From Mycoplasmatota bacterium (GTDB taxonomy: Bacteria > Bacillota_I > Bacilli_A > Izemoplasmatales > Hujiaoplasmataceae): a stretch of DNA of 48,405 nucleotides. The notes beneath the pieces are model-generated. The model was given only the letters and a program-made list of their open reading frames with translations. It was not told the origin of the DNA and searched no databases. The stretch covers positions 1 through 48,405 of the forward strand of contig JAEIOE010000012.1 in NCBI GenBank assembly GCA_016342455.1, written 5' to 3'. Positions within the stretch are counted from its first letter, which is position 1; each line of letters opens with the position of its first letter. Below, in pieces: positions 23,059 through 31,603 of the stretch. Both the position numbers and the translations under genes were made by a program.

Positions 23059-23805
23059 TTGAAAAAAACATTAATAGGGATTGGATTTTTTACGGTAGCT
23101 TTTTTAATATATACAACAGTCACATTTGATAACAATAGAGAAGAATTACTTCAGCAAGTAATTGACTTTTCAACTTATAATGAATCAAAAACACTGATAG
23201 CGATAGACTTAGAGAAGGAATATTATCAAGAAGAGCCTGAGGCAATTAGCTATGTGGAGTTTACAGAGATAAAAATAGATATTGAAAAAATGTACTTGTA
23301 TTACTATCGTTATATAGACCCAATTCCACCACAAGCATCTGCGACATTTAATATTGTTATTGAAAAGTATATTATCGTAGAAGAGGATGATTCATTAGTA
23401 ATGTATCAAGATAACTTAGATGAAACAATAGAAAGAACGGTTTTATTTGATGTAGCTAATGAAACAAATTTCTCATCAATTACTGATGAATTCTTAAATG
23501 AAGTTGTGGTATTTAGTAAAGGTGACATATCATACTCCGATGCAACTTCTCAATATAATCAGCGAGTTGGAAAGTTTAGCGTAAATAAATTTATCGAAGA
23601 GACAGGATTTACTGTAAGCAATTCTGCGATAAAACTGATTAATGTTCTCTATGAAAAGAAGTCGACTTCTTTTGAAAGAACAATTGTATTTACACATTAT
23701 GATAAATTCTTTAGAAAGAACTTTGTTGAATATGAGTTAATGACTTATAAAGAAGCAATCTACTATCCAAGCAGTATAACCTATGTTAGTTTAGCGGTCG
23801 ACTAA
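23059..23805 (+). CDS. Membrane-anchored exported protein, function unknown
   Basis: A 248-residue protein starting at TTG 23059, correctly spaced behind GGAGG (23046-23050); an earlier in-frame TTG overlaps that site and is rejected. Residues 2-20 form one hydrophobic segment without a lipobox Cys, so it is either a signal anchor or a cleaved signal peptide. The rest is acidic with many Tyr, Glu, Ile and Thr, apparently an extracytoplasmic beta-rich domain. No motif or family is recognised. It is flanked by non-coding sequence and its own terminator. Confidence 0.75.
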   Translation: MKKTLIGIGFFTVAFLIYTTVTFDNNREELLQQVIDFSTYNESKTLIAIDLEKEYYQEEPEAISYVEFTEIKIDIEKMYLYYYRYIDPIPPQASATFNIVIEKYIIVEEDDSLVMYQDNLDETIERTVLFDVANETNFSSITDEFLNEVVVFSKGDISYSDATSQYNQRVGKFSVNKFIEETGFTVSNSAIKLINVLYEKKSTSFERTIVFTHYDKFFRKNFVEYELMTYKEAIYYPSSITYVSLAVD

Positions 23806-23867
23806 GAATATCAACCAACATGATTTGGAGTATTAACTGATGGAATAAAAATTAAAAAGTAACTGAT

Positions 23868-23900
23868 AAAGACATTTTCTAAAAGAATCTGTCTTTTTTC
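23868..23900 (+). terminator. Intrinsic terminator after the membrane-anchored orphan
   Basis: AAAGACA (23868-23874) pairs with TGTCTTT (23890-23896); an inner TTCT/AGAA extends the stem, and a T run follows. Confidence 0.8.
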
Positions 23901-23964
23901 TCACATAAAAAATACAATGAAAATGTTTACATTGGCTAAAGCACTATGTTTTTCAATAAGACCC

Positions 23965-23993
23965 TTGTAATATCTCTGTTAAAATGAAATAAT
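23965..23993 (+). promoter_or_regulatory. Possible promoter of the kinase-like and threonine operon
   Basis: TTGTAA (23965-23970), a 17-base spacer and AATAAT (23988-23993). The match is moderate, and the AT-rich context makes chance similarity likely. Confidence 0.35.
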
Positions 23994-24053
23994 AGTAACA
24001 ATTTTATAAATATATATAAATATATTTAAATTGACAAAAAAGAGGGAGCTACT

Positions 24054-25763
24054 ATGAATATTATTAAACCATTCTATATGAATGATAACTCAATACTTAT
24101 TAATTTAACTACAAGTTTGTGTAAATCTAAGCTTGAGATTTTAAATTCTAAGGGATTTAAATTAGTTTATAAACATTTTTATGATTCGATAGATAAATCA
24201 TCTAATCGTCAGCTATTTAAAATTAAAACTGAATTAGACAACGCTTATGACATCATTGAATTATATAAACTATTACTTATATACACATTTCATGAGTCAG
24301 TACTAGTAAAAGATTCTTTGAATAAACTATTAAACTTTCAAACAGAATTACTGTTTTTTACTGAAAGACTTTTCGATTTTTGGAGAAACTATGAAAGGTA
24401 TGGAATCATTCAAAGAAAATTAACAGCTAATGTAACAAATAATCATACGTTAATTGAGTATACTGATATTTTCTTAGATAATGTCATTTCTTTATATAGA
24501 ATAATTACATCTAAACTAAATAATGGACCAATTAACGTCTATAGGCAAACTCCAGCTGGATTTAATGCAGGCTTTATCGTATCACCTTCACTAAATGATT
24601 TACCGAAGGGATATGAAGTGTTAAATAACATTGATATTATTAATGCAATAATGATGAGAACTCCATTTATTGGTCATTCTTTTTCAAATAGTCGTAAAGG
24701 TGTATTCCAACAAATAGATCATAATCCAATAACTAATCTAAACCTTACAAAAAGACATTGGATCTGTTATCCAATAAAAGTTGGTGTAACCTATGCGCTT
24801 ATTTATTTCCATAGAACCTTATTGCATCATGGCATTGGTTTATCTAACTTATTTGAACCAGCAATGGATGAATACTGCAAAGGAAGAAAACCAGACTTAA
24901 TCTATGTTTATGGTAATTATGAAACCGAAGATGACAAAACCTTCTATATCGATGAAGAAAATGATATTTATGTAGGTTATGTTTCAAGACTAGATGAAAA
25001 TGATTATTTTGGCTATATGAAAAAAATGATCTTAACATTACATAATGTCTATATGATTAAACATAATCGTCTTCCAATCCATGGAGCGATGGTTAATATT
25101 GTTTTAGATAATAATGAAGAAAAGAATATCGTTATTATAGGAGACTCTGGTGCTGGTAAATCAGAAACACTAGAAGCACTTCGCTTCGTTGCGGACGCTA
25201 AGATTAAAGAAATGAATATTGTTTTTGATGACATGGGAGTATTCTATGTCAGAGATAAAACAGTTTATGCAATAGGAACTGAAATAGGAGCTTTTATTCG
25301 TTTGGATGATTTAGAAACAGGTTATGCTTATAAGGAGCTTGACCGAGCAATATTCTTAAATCCAGAAAGATTAAACGCAAGAGTAATCTTGCCAGTTTCT
25401 AGCCATGATTTTATTGTCAAAGAGCATAAAATCGATTATGTTTTCTCTGCGAATAATTATGAGGACGCTGATGAGTCAATTCGTTATTTTAGCAATATAG
25501 AGGAAGCAGTTCCCGTATTTATTGAAGGGAAAAGAAAAGCCAAAGGAACTACTGCGGAAGTTGGTTTAGTGAGTAGTTATTTCTCTAATCCATTTGGTTG
25601 TGTTCAGTTTGAAAAAGAAACAGAAACAATTATTCATGATGTATTTAAAAAGTTATTTAAGTCAAAAGTTGTTATTGGAGAACTATATACCAAACTTGGA
25701 ATTCCAGGAAAAGAAACATCTGGTGTAAAAAAAGCTGCCAAAGCGATAAAGGAATTGTTATAA
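24054..25763 (+). CDS. PEP carboxykinase/HPr kinase-like P-loop protein
   Basis: A 569-residue protein behind GAGGGAG. The C-terminal third has the hallmark of the PEPCK/HprK superfamily: Ile-His-Gly-Ala-Met-Val (342-347), a strand, then the P-loop Gly-Asp-Ser-Gly-Ala-Gly-Lys-Ser (363-370) followed by Glu-Thr, and Phe-Asp-Asp-Met about 25 residues later as the Mg-binding Asp pair. HprK has a nearly identical His-Gly...Gly-Asp-Ser-Gly-x-Gly-Lys-Ser-Glu arrangement but is about 310 residues; ATP-type PEPCK is about 530 with Gly-Thr-Gly-Lys-Thr. The first 200 residues are unlike either. thrC starts 17 bases downstream, so it is the likely first gene of the threonine operon. A phosphotransferase role is inferred; the substrate is unknown. 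Confidence 0.7.
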   Translation: MNIIKPFYMNDNSILINLTTSLCKSKLEILNSKGFKLVYKHFYDSIDKSSNRQLFKIKTELDNAYDIIELYKLLLIYTFHESVLVKDSLNKLLNFQTELLFFTERLFDFWRNYERYGIIQRKLTANVTNNHTLIEYTDIFLDNVISLYRIITSKLNNGPINVYRQTPAGFNAGFIVSPSLNDLPKGYEVLNNIDIINAIMMRTPFIGHSFSNSRKGVFQQIDHNPITNLNLTKRHWICYPIKVGVTYALIYFHRTLLHHGIGLSNLFEPAMDEYCKGRKPDLIYVYGNYETEDDKTFYIDEENDIYVGYVSRLDENDYFGYMKKMILTLHNVYMIKHNRLPIHGAMVNIVLDNNEEKNIVIIGDSGAGKSETLEALRFVADAKIKEMNIVFDDMGVFYVRDKTVYAIGTEIGAFIRLDDLETGYAYKELDRAIFLNPERLNARVILPVSSHDFIVKEHKIDYVFSANNYEDADESIRYFSNIEEAVPVFIEGKRKAKGTTAEVGLVSSYFSNPFGCVQFEKETETIIHDVFKKLFKSKVVIGELYTKLGIPGKETSGVKKAAKAIKELL

Positions 25764-25780
25764 TAGTTATAGGTGATTAT

Positions 25781-27232
25781 ATGTTAAAGAGTACAAGAGG
25801 AAACAAGTTCATAAAACCAAGTCTTGCAATTCTTAAGGGATTAGCGGATGATGGTGGATTATTTGTCTTTGATGCGTTTAACAAAGACTTTTTTCGCAAA
25901 GAATTTATCGACCTGACTTACCAAGAATTAGCCCTAAAAGTATTTAAGGAATTTTTAAGTGATTATACAGAAAATCAATTGATTTCTGTAATTGATAAAT
26001 CTTATAACGCTTCTAAGTTTCAAGGCAATATTGTGGATGTGTTAGCAGTAGGAGATAATTTTTACTTAAATCTTTTTAACGGGAATACCTTTGCTTTTAA
26101 AGACTTAGCCTTGTCTTGTCTACCAAACTTAATGAGCGAAGCTAAGCTGATCAATAATGTTACAAAGGATACAATTATTCTCACAGCTACAAGTGGTGAT
26201 ACCGGTTCTGCAACACTTGAAGGTTTTAAGGATCAAGCGGATGTATCTGTTATTGTTCTTTATCCTACGAATGGAGTTAGTGAGTTTCAAGAACTGCAGA
26301 TGAATCAATACGTCAGTGACAAAAACATTGTAGTTCCTGTAATAGGAAACTTTGATGACTGCCAAAGAATAGTTAAAGAAATCTTTTTATCAGTTAAACC
26401 AAAGAACGTAACACTCAGTTCTGCAAACTCGATAAATATAGGTAGAATCCTACCGCAAACGATATATTATTTCTACGCCTATTTTGACTTAGTAAGACAG
26501 GCTAAGATTCAATATGGTGAGCCTTTAAATGTTTGTGTTCCCACTGGTAACTTTGGGAATATCTATTCTGCATATATCGCCAAGAGTATGGGTTTACCAA
26601 TTGATAAGCTAATCGTAGCTTCCAACTCAAACAAGGTATTATCAGAACTGTTTAATGAAGGAAAGTATCGCATAGCTAGAGAACTTCATAAAACAATTTC
26701 ACCTTCAATGGATATTATTATTTCATCTAATTTTGAGCGCTATCTTTTTGACTTATTAAGTAAAGATAGCAAAGTAGTCAAAGAAAAGATGGAACAGTTA
26801 AAGAATGATTCTTGTATAGAAATAAATGAAATATTCGATAATGAAAGCATCAAGGCATATTATGCATCAGAAGCAGAAACCTATGAAACAATTAAGACTG
26901 TTTATGAAGAGGACAACTACTTAATAGATCCACATACGGCAGTAGCGAAATGTGTTGCGAATAAATATAGAGAAGAATCGAAAGACTTCAAAGCGATGTT
27001 AGTGGTATCCACTGCGAGCCCTTATAAATTTAGTGATGCAGTAATTAAGGCTTTGGACTTGAACTGTTTAGGGGGCTTAACAAATAAGCTAAACTGTTTA
27101 GAAAAAGCAACGAACTATGCAATAGATCAAAGAATGAATCAAGTCTTAACACATACTGTAGAAAAAGAAGCAGTATCTACAACAAATGCTTCAAAATTAA
27201 TTAGAAAGATAATAGGTAAACTAGATGCTTAG
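25781..27232 (+). CDS. thrC: Threonine synthase
   Basis: A 483-residue PLP enzyme that converts O-phospho-homoserine to threonine. It has the N-terminal Ser-Thr-Arg-Gly motif, Gly-Leu-Ala-Asp-Asp-Gly-Gly-Leu-Phe-Val, the PLP lysine in Asn-Thr-Phe-Ala-Phe-Lys-Asp, Thr-Ala-Thr-Ser-Gly-Asp-Thr-Gly-Ser-Ala and a Val-Pro-Thr-Gly-Asn-Phe-Gly-Asn phosphate-binding loop. Its size fits the longer, yeast-like class. It is followed by thrB with an 8-base overlap, which indicates translational coupling. Confidence 0.95.
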   Translation: MLKSTRGNKFIKPSLAILKGLADDGGLFVFDAFNKDFFRKEFIDLTYQELALKVFKEFLSDYTENQLISVIDKSYNASKFQGNIVDVLAVGDNFYLNLFNGNTFAFKDLALSCLPNLMSEAKLINNVTKDTIILTATSGDTGSATLEGFKDQADVSVIVLYPTNGVSEFQELQMNQYVSDKNIVVPVIGNFDDCQRIVKEIFLSVKPKNVTLSSANSINIGRILPQTIYYFYAYFDLVRQAKIQYGEPLNVCVPTGNFGNIYSAYIAKSMGLPIDKLIVASNSNKVLSELFNEGKYRIARELHKTISPSMDIIISSNFERYLFDLLSKDSKVVKEKMEQLKNDSCIEINEIFDNESIKAYYASEAETYETIKTVYEEDNYLIDPHTAVAKCVANKYREESKDFKAMLVVSTASPYKFSDAVIKALDLNCLGGLTNKLNCLEKATNYAIDQRMNQVLTHTVEKEAVSTTNASKLIRKIIGKLDA

Positions 27233-28100
27233 AGTGATAACACCTGCCACAACGTCAAACCTTGGTGTAGGGTTTGATTGTTTAGGTATGTCTTTAAATA
27301 TATATAATAGATATGTATTTAATCTCACACTTACAAAAACATTTGAGTTGTATGGCTTTGAAGAGGAATTCAATAAAGACAATTTAGTATTAAATGCATA
27401 TATTGCCTGTGCCAAAGCACATGGGAAAACAGATAGAACTATCGCAAAAATATCGGTGACTTTAGAAGATAAAAATATTCCTGTATCGAGAGGCCTAGGT
27501 TCTTCGGCTAGTTGTATCATAGCTGGAGCGATAGCAGCGAATCATTATAATAATTTAAAACTTACAAAAGAAGAAATAGCCAAATGGGCAGCGGATTATG
27601 AGGGGCACCCTGATAATGTGTATGCTTGTATGTTTGGTGGCTTGGTAAGTATTATCAAAGAAGAAAACGATTATTACTTTGATAACCTAAGAATTTCTAA
27701 GAAGTTAAGGTTTTGTATTCGAATACCAAACATTCAAGGTAGTACTGAAGAATTAAGGTCGGTATTGCCTAAAAAGATTGATATGGTAGATGCAGTTCAT
27801 AATTTAAGTAGAATCATTCATTTACCAAAAGCCTTAGAATTTGGTGAAATCTCTTTGATTCAAAAATTTACAGAGGACAAATATCATGAGCAGTACCGCG
27901 CTGAATTTATTCCGAATTATCAGGAACTAAAGTCGCTTGCTTTAGAAAACAACATTGTAGCTTTGATTAGTGGTTCAGGACCAACTATGTTCTTTATTGC
28001 TGATGAAGAAAACTTCTCTGTTTTATTAGGGGTAAGTGATACAGCAGATGAATTAAAATCAGTAAAAATAGGAAAAGGCACAACTTTAAAGGAGTTCTAA
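27225..28100 (+). CDS. thrB: Homoserine kinase
   Basis: A 291-residue GHMP-family kinase that phosphorylates homoserine. Motifs in order are Pro-Ala-Thr-Thr-Ser-Asn-Leu-Gly-Val-Gly-Phe-Asp, the ATP loop Pro-Val-Ser-Arg-Gly-Leu-Gly-Ser-Ser-Ala-Ser, Gly-His-Pro-Asp-Asn-Val and the C-terminal Ser-Gly-Ser-Gly-Pro-Thr. ATG 27225 lies inside the end of thrC. The stop overlaps the next start by one base. Confidence 0.95.
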   Translation: MLRVITPATTSNLGVGFDCLGMSLNIYNRYVFNLTLTKTFELYGFEEEFNKDNLVLNAYIACAKAHGKTDRTIAKISVTLEDKNIPVSRGLGSSASCIIAGAIAANHYNNLKLTKEEIAKWAADYEGHPDNVYACMFGGLVSIIKEENDYYFDNLRISKKLRFCIRIPNIQGSTEELRSVLPKKIDMVDAVHNLSRIIHLPKALEFGEISLIQKFTEDKYHEQYRAEFIPNYQELKSLALENNIVALISGSGPTMFFIADEENFSVLLGVSDTADELKSVKIGKGTTLKEF

Positions 28101-29200
28101 TGAAAATAGCGATTATTGGTTTAGGTGTAGTAGGAAGAGGCGTTTATGATTTAGTAACGATGGATCAATCTGTTCTTCAAGTAAAATATGTTTTAGAACT
28201 AGATAAGTCAAAACTTCAAGGTATTGATGCATTAGTAGCGAAAGACATAGACGAAATCTTAAATGATTCAGAAGTAGATACAGTTGTTGAATTAATTGGT
28301 GGTAAAGGCATTGCCTATAGCTTTGTTTTGCAAGCACTAAATCATAAAAAGAATGTAGTCACCGCTAATAAAGCGCTTATTTCAGCTTATTTTAAAGAAT
28401 TAACAGAACTCGCTAACAAAAACAATGTTTCTTTAAGATATGAAGCAGCTGTTGGTGGAGCGATTAATATCTTAGATCCACTTTTAACTATTTCTAGAAT
28501 AAACAAGATTCATAAAATTCAAGGGATTATCAATGGCTCAAGCAATTTTATCCTTTCAAAAATATTTATCGAAGATTACTCATTAGAAAAAGCCTTAGAA
28601 GAAGCATTTAAATTAGGATACTTAGAAGCGAATTCTAATGATGATATGGAAGGACTTGATTTACTAAGAAAAATTAATATATTATCTATGCTTTCTTATC
28701 ATCAATATATTGATGAATCTGATATCATAAGAGTGCCGCTTAGCAATGTTTCTTCAGCCTTTATTGATTACATTAAATCAAAAAACTTGGCGCTTAAATA
28801 TATCGCGACCTCTGAATTAGTGAATAATCAAATCATGATACACTTAGAACCTGTTGTAATCAAAAAAGACAGTTTCTATAGCTACATTAACTATGAAGAA
28901 AATATCATTGATATCTATGGACAGTATCATTTAAAACAATCATTTATCGGTCAAGGTGCCGGTAGATATCCAACCGCTTCCGCTGTTGTATATGATTTAA
29001 TAAAACAAACAGAGAAAACAGATTACATACAAAGCTTTGAGAATAACTATCCAATAAACAAGGAATTAAAAAAATATCCATTCTTTATCCTTAAAAATGG
29101 ATTGATAGAAAAAACAGAATACCTAAGCTATGCATCACTACAAAAGACAGGTGCATTAATCCTAGCGAGAATAGAAGATGATGTCTATGAAGAAATATAA
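28100..29200 (+). CDS. hom: Homoserine dehydrogenase
   Basis: A 366-residue enzyme that reduces aspartate semialdehyde to homoserine with NAD(P)H. It has the Ile-Ile-Gly-Leu-Gly-Val-Val-Gly-Arg-Gly Rossmann loop, a Val-Val-Thr-Ala-Asn-Lys-Ala-Leu-Ile segment, Glu-Ala-Ala-Val-Gly-Gly-Ala-Ile-Asn and the Ile-Asn-Gly-Ser-Ser-Asn-Phe-Ile catalytic-site region, then Gly-Gln-Gly-Ala-Gly-Arg-Tyr-Pro-Thr-Ala-Ser-Ala. A short C-terminal part in place of a clear ACT domain suggests weak or no threonine feedback at this enzyme. It overlaps asd. Confidence 0.93.
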   Translation: MKIAIIGLGVVGRGVYDLVTMDQSVLQVKYVLELDKSKLQGIDALVAKDIDEILNDSEVDTVVELIGGKGIAYSFVLQALNHKKNVVTANKALISAYFKELTELANKNNVSLRYEAAVGGAINILDPLLTISRINKIHKIQGIINGSSNFILSKIFIEDYSLEKALEEAFKLGYLEANSNDDMEGLDLLRKINILSMLSYHQYIDESDIIRVPLSNVSSAFIDYIKSKNLALKYIATSELVNNQIMIHLEPVVIKKDSFYSYINYEENIIDIYGQYHLKQSFIGQGAGRYPTASAVVYDLIKQTEKTDYIQSFENNYPINKELKKYPFFILKNGLIEKTEYLSYASLQKTGALILARIEDDVYEEI

Positions 29201-30167
29201 TATAGCTATTTTAGGAGCGACTGGCCTTGTAGGACAGACCTTCCTAAAAGTATTAGCTGAATACAATATCCCTATCAATGAATTAAGATTATTTGCTTCT
29301 CCTAGATCTTTAGGAAAAAAGATTCTCTTTAAAGATAAAGAATACTTAGTAGATGTAGTAAAAGAAGGAAGTTTTAGAGGCATTGATTATGCCTTGTTTT
29401 CTGCTGGAGCATCCGTTTCTAAAATAGTTGCCTTACAAGCTACCAAAGAAGGAGCTATCGTGATTGATAATTCCAGTGCATTTAGACAAGATGTAACGAT
29501 ACCTTTAGTTGTTCCTGAAGTGAATCTAGCGGATGCGTTAAACGTTTCCTTGATTGCGAACCCGAATTGCTCTACTATCCAATCAGTATTACCATTAAGT
29601 GCCTTAGATAAAGCGTATGGAGTCTTAGAGGTTAGATATAACACCTACCAAGCAGTATCTGGTTCTGGTTATAAAGGAATAGAAGCTTTAGAGAAATCGA
29701 CTGATTTTTATCCCTATGATATAAAAGAAACCTGTATTCCTCAAATAGATGACTTTTTAGAAGATGGTTTCACCAAAGAAGAACATAAAATGGTAAATGA
29801 AACAAGAAGGATACTTCATAAAGAAGATTTAAAAGTGTCGGCTACTTGTATTAGAGTTCCTGTAAAATATTCACATGGTGTGAGTATTTCTGCAAAACTT
29901 AATAAAGAATTTGACTTAACTGATTTGAGAAAAGTGTTAGCTAATTTTGAAGGAATTGTTGTATTAGATGAGCCAACAAAACAAATCTATCCAACATCCA
30001 TTGCTTCAACTGGAAATGATATGGTCTATGTTGGAAGAATTAGAAGAGACTTAATAGACAAATTCACAGTGTTGCTGTATTGTGTCGCCGATAATGTAAG
30101 AAAAGGCGCAGCTTCTAACGCTGTTCAAATACTGAAAGGATTGATCGATCATGCAAAAAGTTGCTAA
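29187..30167 (+). CDS. asd: Aspartate-semialdehyde dehydrogenase
   Basis: A 326-residue enzyme that reduces aspartyl phosphate to the semialdehyde. It has Leu-Gly-Ala-Thr-Gly-Leu-Val-Gly-Gln as NADP loop, Asp-Asn-Ser-Ser-Ala-Phe-Arg, the catalytic Cys in Asn-Pro-Asn-Cys-Ser-Thr and a Val-Lys-Tyr-Ser-His-Gly-Val-Ser segment with the active-site His. The start could be ATG 29178, 29181 or 29187; 29187 gives the usual family N-terminus. All options overlap hom by 14-23 bases, and none has a strong ribosome site, so expression probably relies on coupling. Confidence 0.93.
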   Translation: MKKYNIAILGATGLVGQTFLKVLAEYNIPINELRLFASPRSLGKKILFKDKEYLVDVVKEGSFRGIDYALFSAGASVSKIVALQATKEGAIVIDNSSAFRQDVTIPLVVPEVNLADALNVSLIANPNCSTIQSVLPLSALDKAYGVLEVRYNTYQAVSGSGYKGIEALEKSTDFYPYDIKETCIPQIDDFLEDGFTKEEHKMVNETRRILHKEDLKVSATCIRVPVKYSHGVSISAKLNKEFDLTDLRKVLANFEGIVVLDEPTKQIYPTSIASTGNDMVYVGRIRRDLIDKFTVLLYCVADNVRKGAASNAVQILKGLIDHAKSC

Positions 30168-31461
30168 ATTTGGTGGTAGTTCCGTAGCGAATGCCTCACA
30201 AATCAGAAAAATTAAAAGTATTTTAGAAGCTGACACAAGCAGAGAAATCCTGGTGACGTCAGCGATTGGTAAAGACAAGGCACATGAATCAAAATTAACG
30301 GATTTACTATATCTATTATATGCACATATAGAATATGGTATTGATTATAATCATATTTTAAAAACAATAACAGATAGATTTTTAGATATCAAAAATGATC
30401 TATCTTTAAGTTATGACATTGAAAAAGAAATCGAGAACTTAAAAAAAGAATTAACAAAAGACATTTCTAAGGATTATTTAGTCAGTAGAGGAGAATATTT
30501 TACTGCGAAGCTTTTAGAAGAGTATCTTGGATATCAGTTTGTTGATGCAAAAGATATTATCATGCTTCATTATGACGGTACGGTTGATTATGAAACAACT
30601 GAAACACAACTTAAAAACGTCTTGAAAAAACATAAGAAAATAATTGTTCCTGGTTTTTATGCAAAAACACCGAATGATAAAATTAGATTATTTTCAAGAG
30701 GAGGATCAGATATTACTGGCTCTATCCTAGCTAAAGTGTCAAAAGCTGATTTATATGAGAACTGGACTGATGTAGATGGAATCTACGCAGCGGACCCTAA
30801 ATTGGTAGATAATCCCAAGTTAATTCATAGTATTACTTATTCTGAATTAAGAGAGTTATCTTATAGAGGAGCGAATGTTTTAAATCAAGAAACGATTTTA
30901 CCCTTAGCGAATATGGGAATTCCTTTAAAGATTAAAAATACCTTTAATCCAGAAAGTTCAGGAACACTGATTTCAGATAAGTTCGCTGAAGCAAACGAAT
31001 TGCTTACAGGTATTTCTGGTTTAAAGAACTTTACTTCCTTTAATATCACAAAGGATAGTTCAAAACAACTAATTCTAGTATTAAAAAACGTACTGAATCT
31101 ATTTATTAGATATAAGATTAACATAGAACATATCCCAACTGGTATTGATACCTTCTCTATGATTGTAAAAACAGAAGATATTAAAGACTATTACTTTGAC
31201 CTGATTAATGAAGTGAGAGAAATAGAAGGAGTCATTGACTTATCTTTAGAAGATGATATAGCTTTAGTAGCGATTGTTAGTAGGAATATGACTCATATAC
31301 CTGGTGTAGCTGGTAGAATATTTACTACACTTGGGAATCATAATATCAATATTAAAATAATTGCTCAAGCCTCAACAGAAATATCGATTATCATAGGTGT
31401 TAGTAATGTTGACTATGAAAAAGCAATTAAAGTTGTGTATAAAGAATTTTATAAGGATTAA
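30151..31461 (+). CDS. Aspartate kinase with C-terminal ACT domains
   Basis: A 436-residue aspartokinase that starts the pathway. Lys-Phe-Gly-Gly-Ser-Ser-Val is the N-terminal nucleotide and aspartate motif; later come Gly-Phe-Tyr-Ala-Lys-Thr, Phe-Ser-Arg-Gly-Gly-Ser-Asp-Ile-Thr-Gly and Asn-Trp-Thr-Asp-Val-Asp-Gly-Ile-Tyr. Residues 300-436 hold two ACT-like modules (one around Asn-Ile-Glu-His-Ile-Pro, one around Asn-His-Asn-Ile-Asn-Ile-Lys), so allosteric control by lysine or threonine is likely. The start overlaps asd by 17 bases. No dap gene is nearby, so threonine is the operon's product. Confidence 0.93.
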   Translation: MQKVAKFGGSSVANASQIRKIKSILEADTSREILVTSAIGKDKAHESKLTDLLYLLYAHIEYGIDYNHILKTITDRFLDIKNDLSLSYDIEKEIENLKKELTKDISKDYLVSRGEYFTAKLLEEYLGYQFVDAKDIIMLHYDGTVDYETTETQLKNVLKKHKKIIVPGFYAKTPNDKIRLFSRGGSDITGSILAKVSKADLYENWTDVDGIYAADPKLVDNPKLIHSITYSELRELSYRGANVLNQETILPLANMGIPLKIKNTFNPESSGTLISDKFAEANELLTGISGLKNFTSFNITKDSSKQLILVLKNVLNLFIRYKINIEHIPTGIDTFSMIVKTEDIKDYYFDLINEVREIEGVIDLSLEDDIALVAIVSRNMTHIPGVAGRIFTTLGNHNINIKIIAQASTEISIIIGVSNVDYEKAIKVVYKEFYKD

Positions 31462-31472
31462 TATAATGAATT

Positions 31473-31499
31473 AAACCACCTTTTTGAGGTGGTTTTTTA
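31473..31499 (+). terminator. Terminator of the threonine operon
   Basis: AAACCACCT (31473-31481), a five-base loop, AGGTGGTTT (31487-31495) and a T run. Confidence 0.92.
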
Positions 31500-31541
31500 T
31501 TTTCTTTATAAAACTTATTTTCGATTAATAAATTAAATTCA

Positions 31542-31570
31542 TTGACAAAGAGAAGCCCTGCTAGTATACT
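31542..31570 (+). promoter_or_regulatory. Promoter of the RND exporter operon
   Basis: Consensus TTGACA (31542-31547), a 17-base spacer and TATACT (31565-31570). Confidence 0.85.
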
Positions 31571-31574
31571 GTGA

Positions 31575-31586
31575 TAGTGAGCACTA
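31575..31586 (+). promoter_or_regulatory. Candidate operator of the exporter operon
   Basis: TAGTG-AG-CACTA, an inverted repeat directly after the -10 box and over the expected start of transcription. The TetR regulator encoded at the end of this operon is the natural candidate to bind it. Confidence 0.55.
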
Positions 31587-31603
31587 ACATACAAGGAGGA
31601 AAC

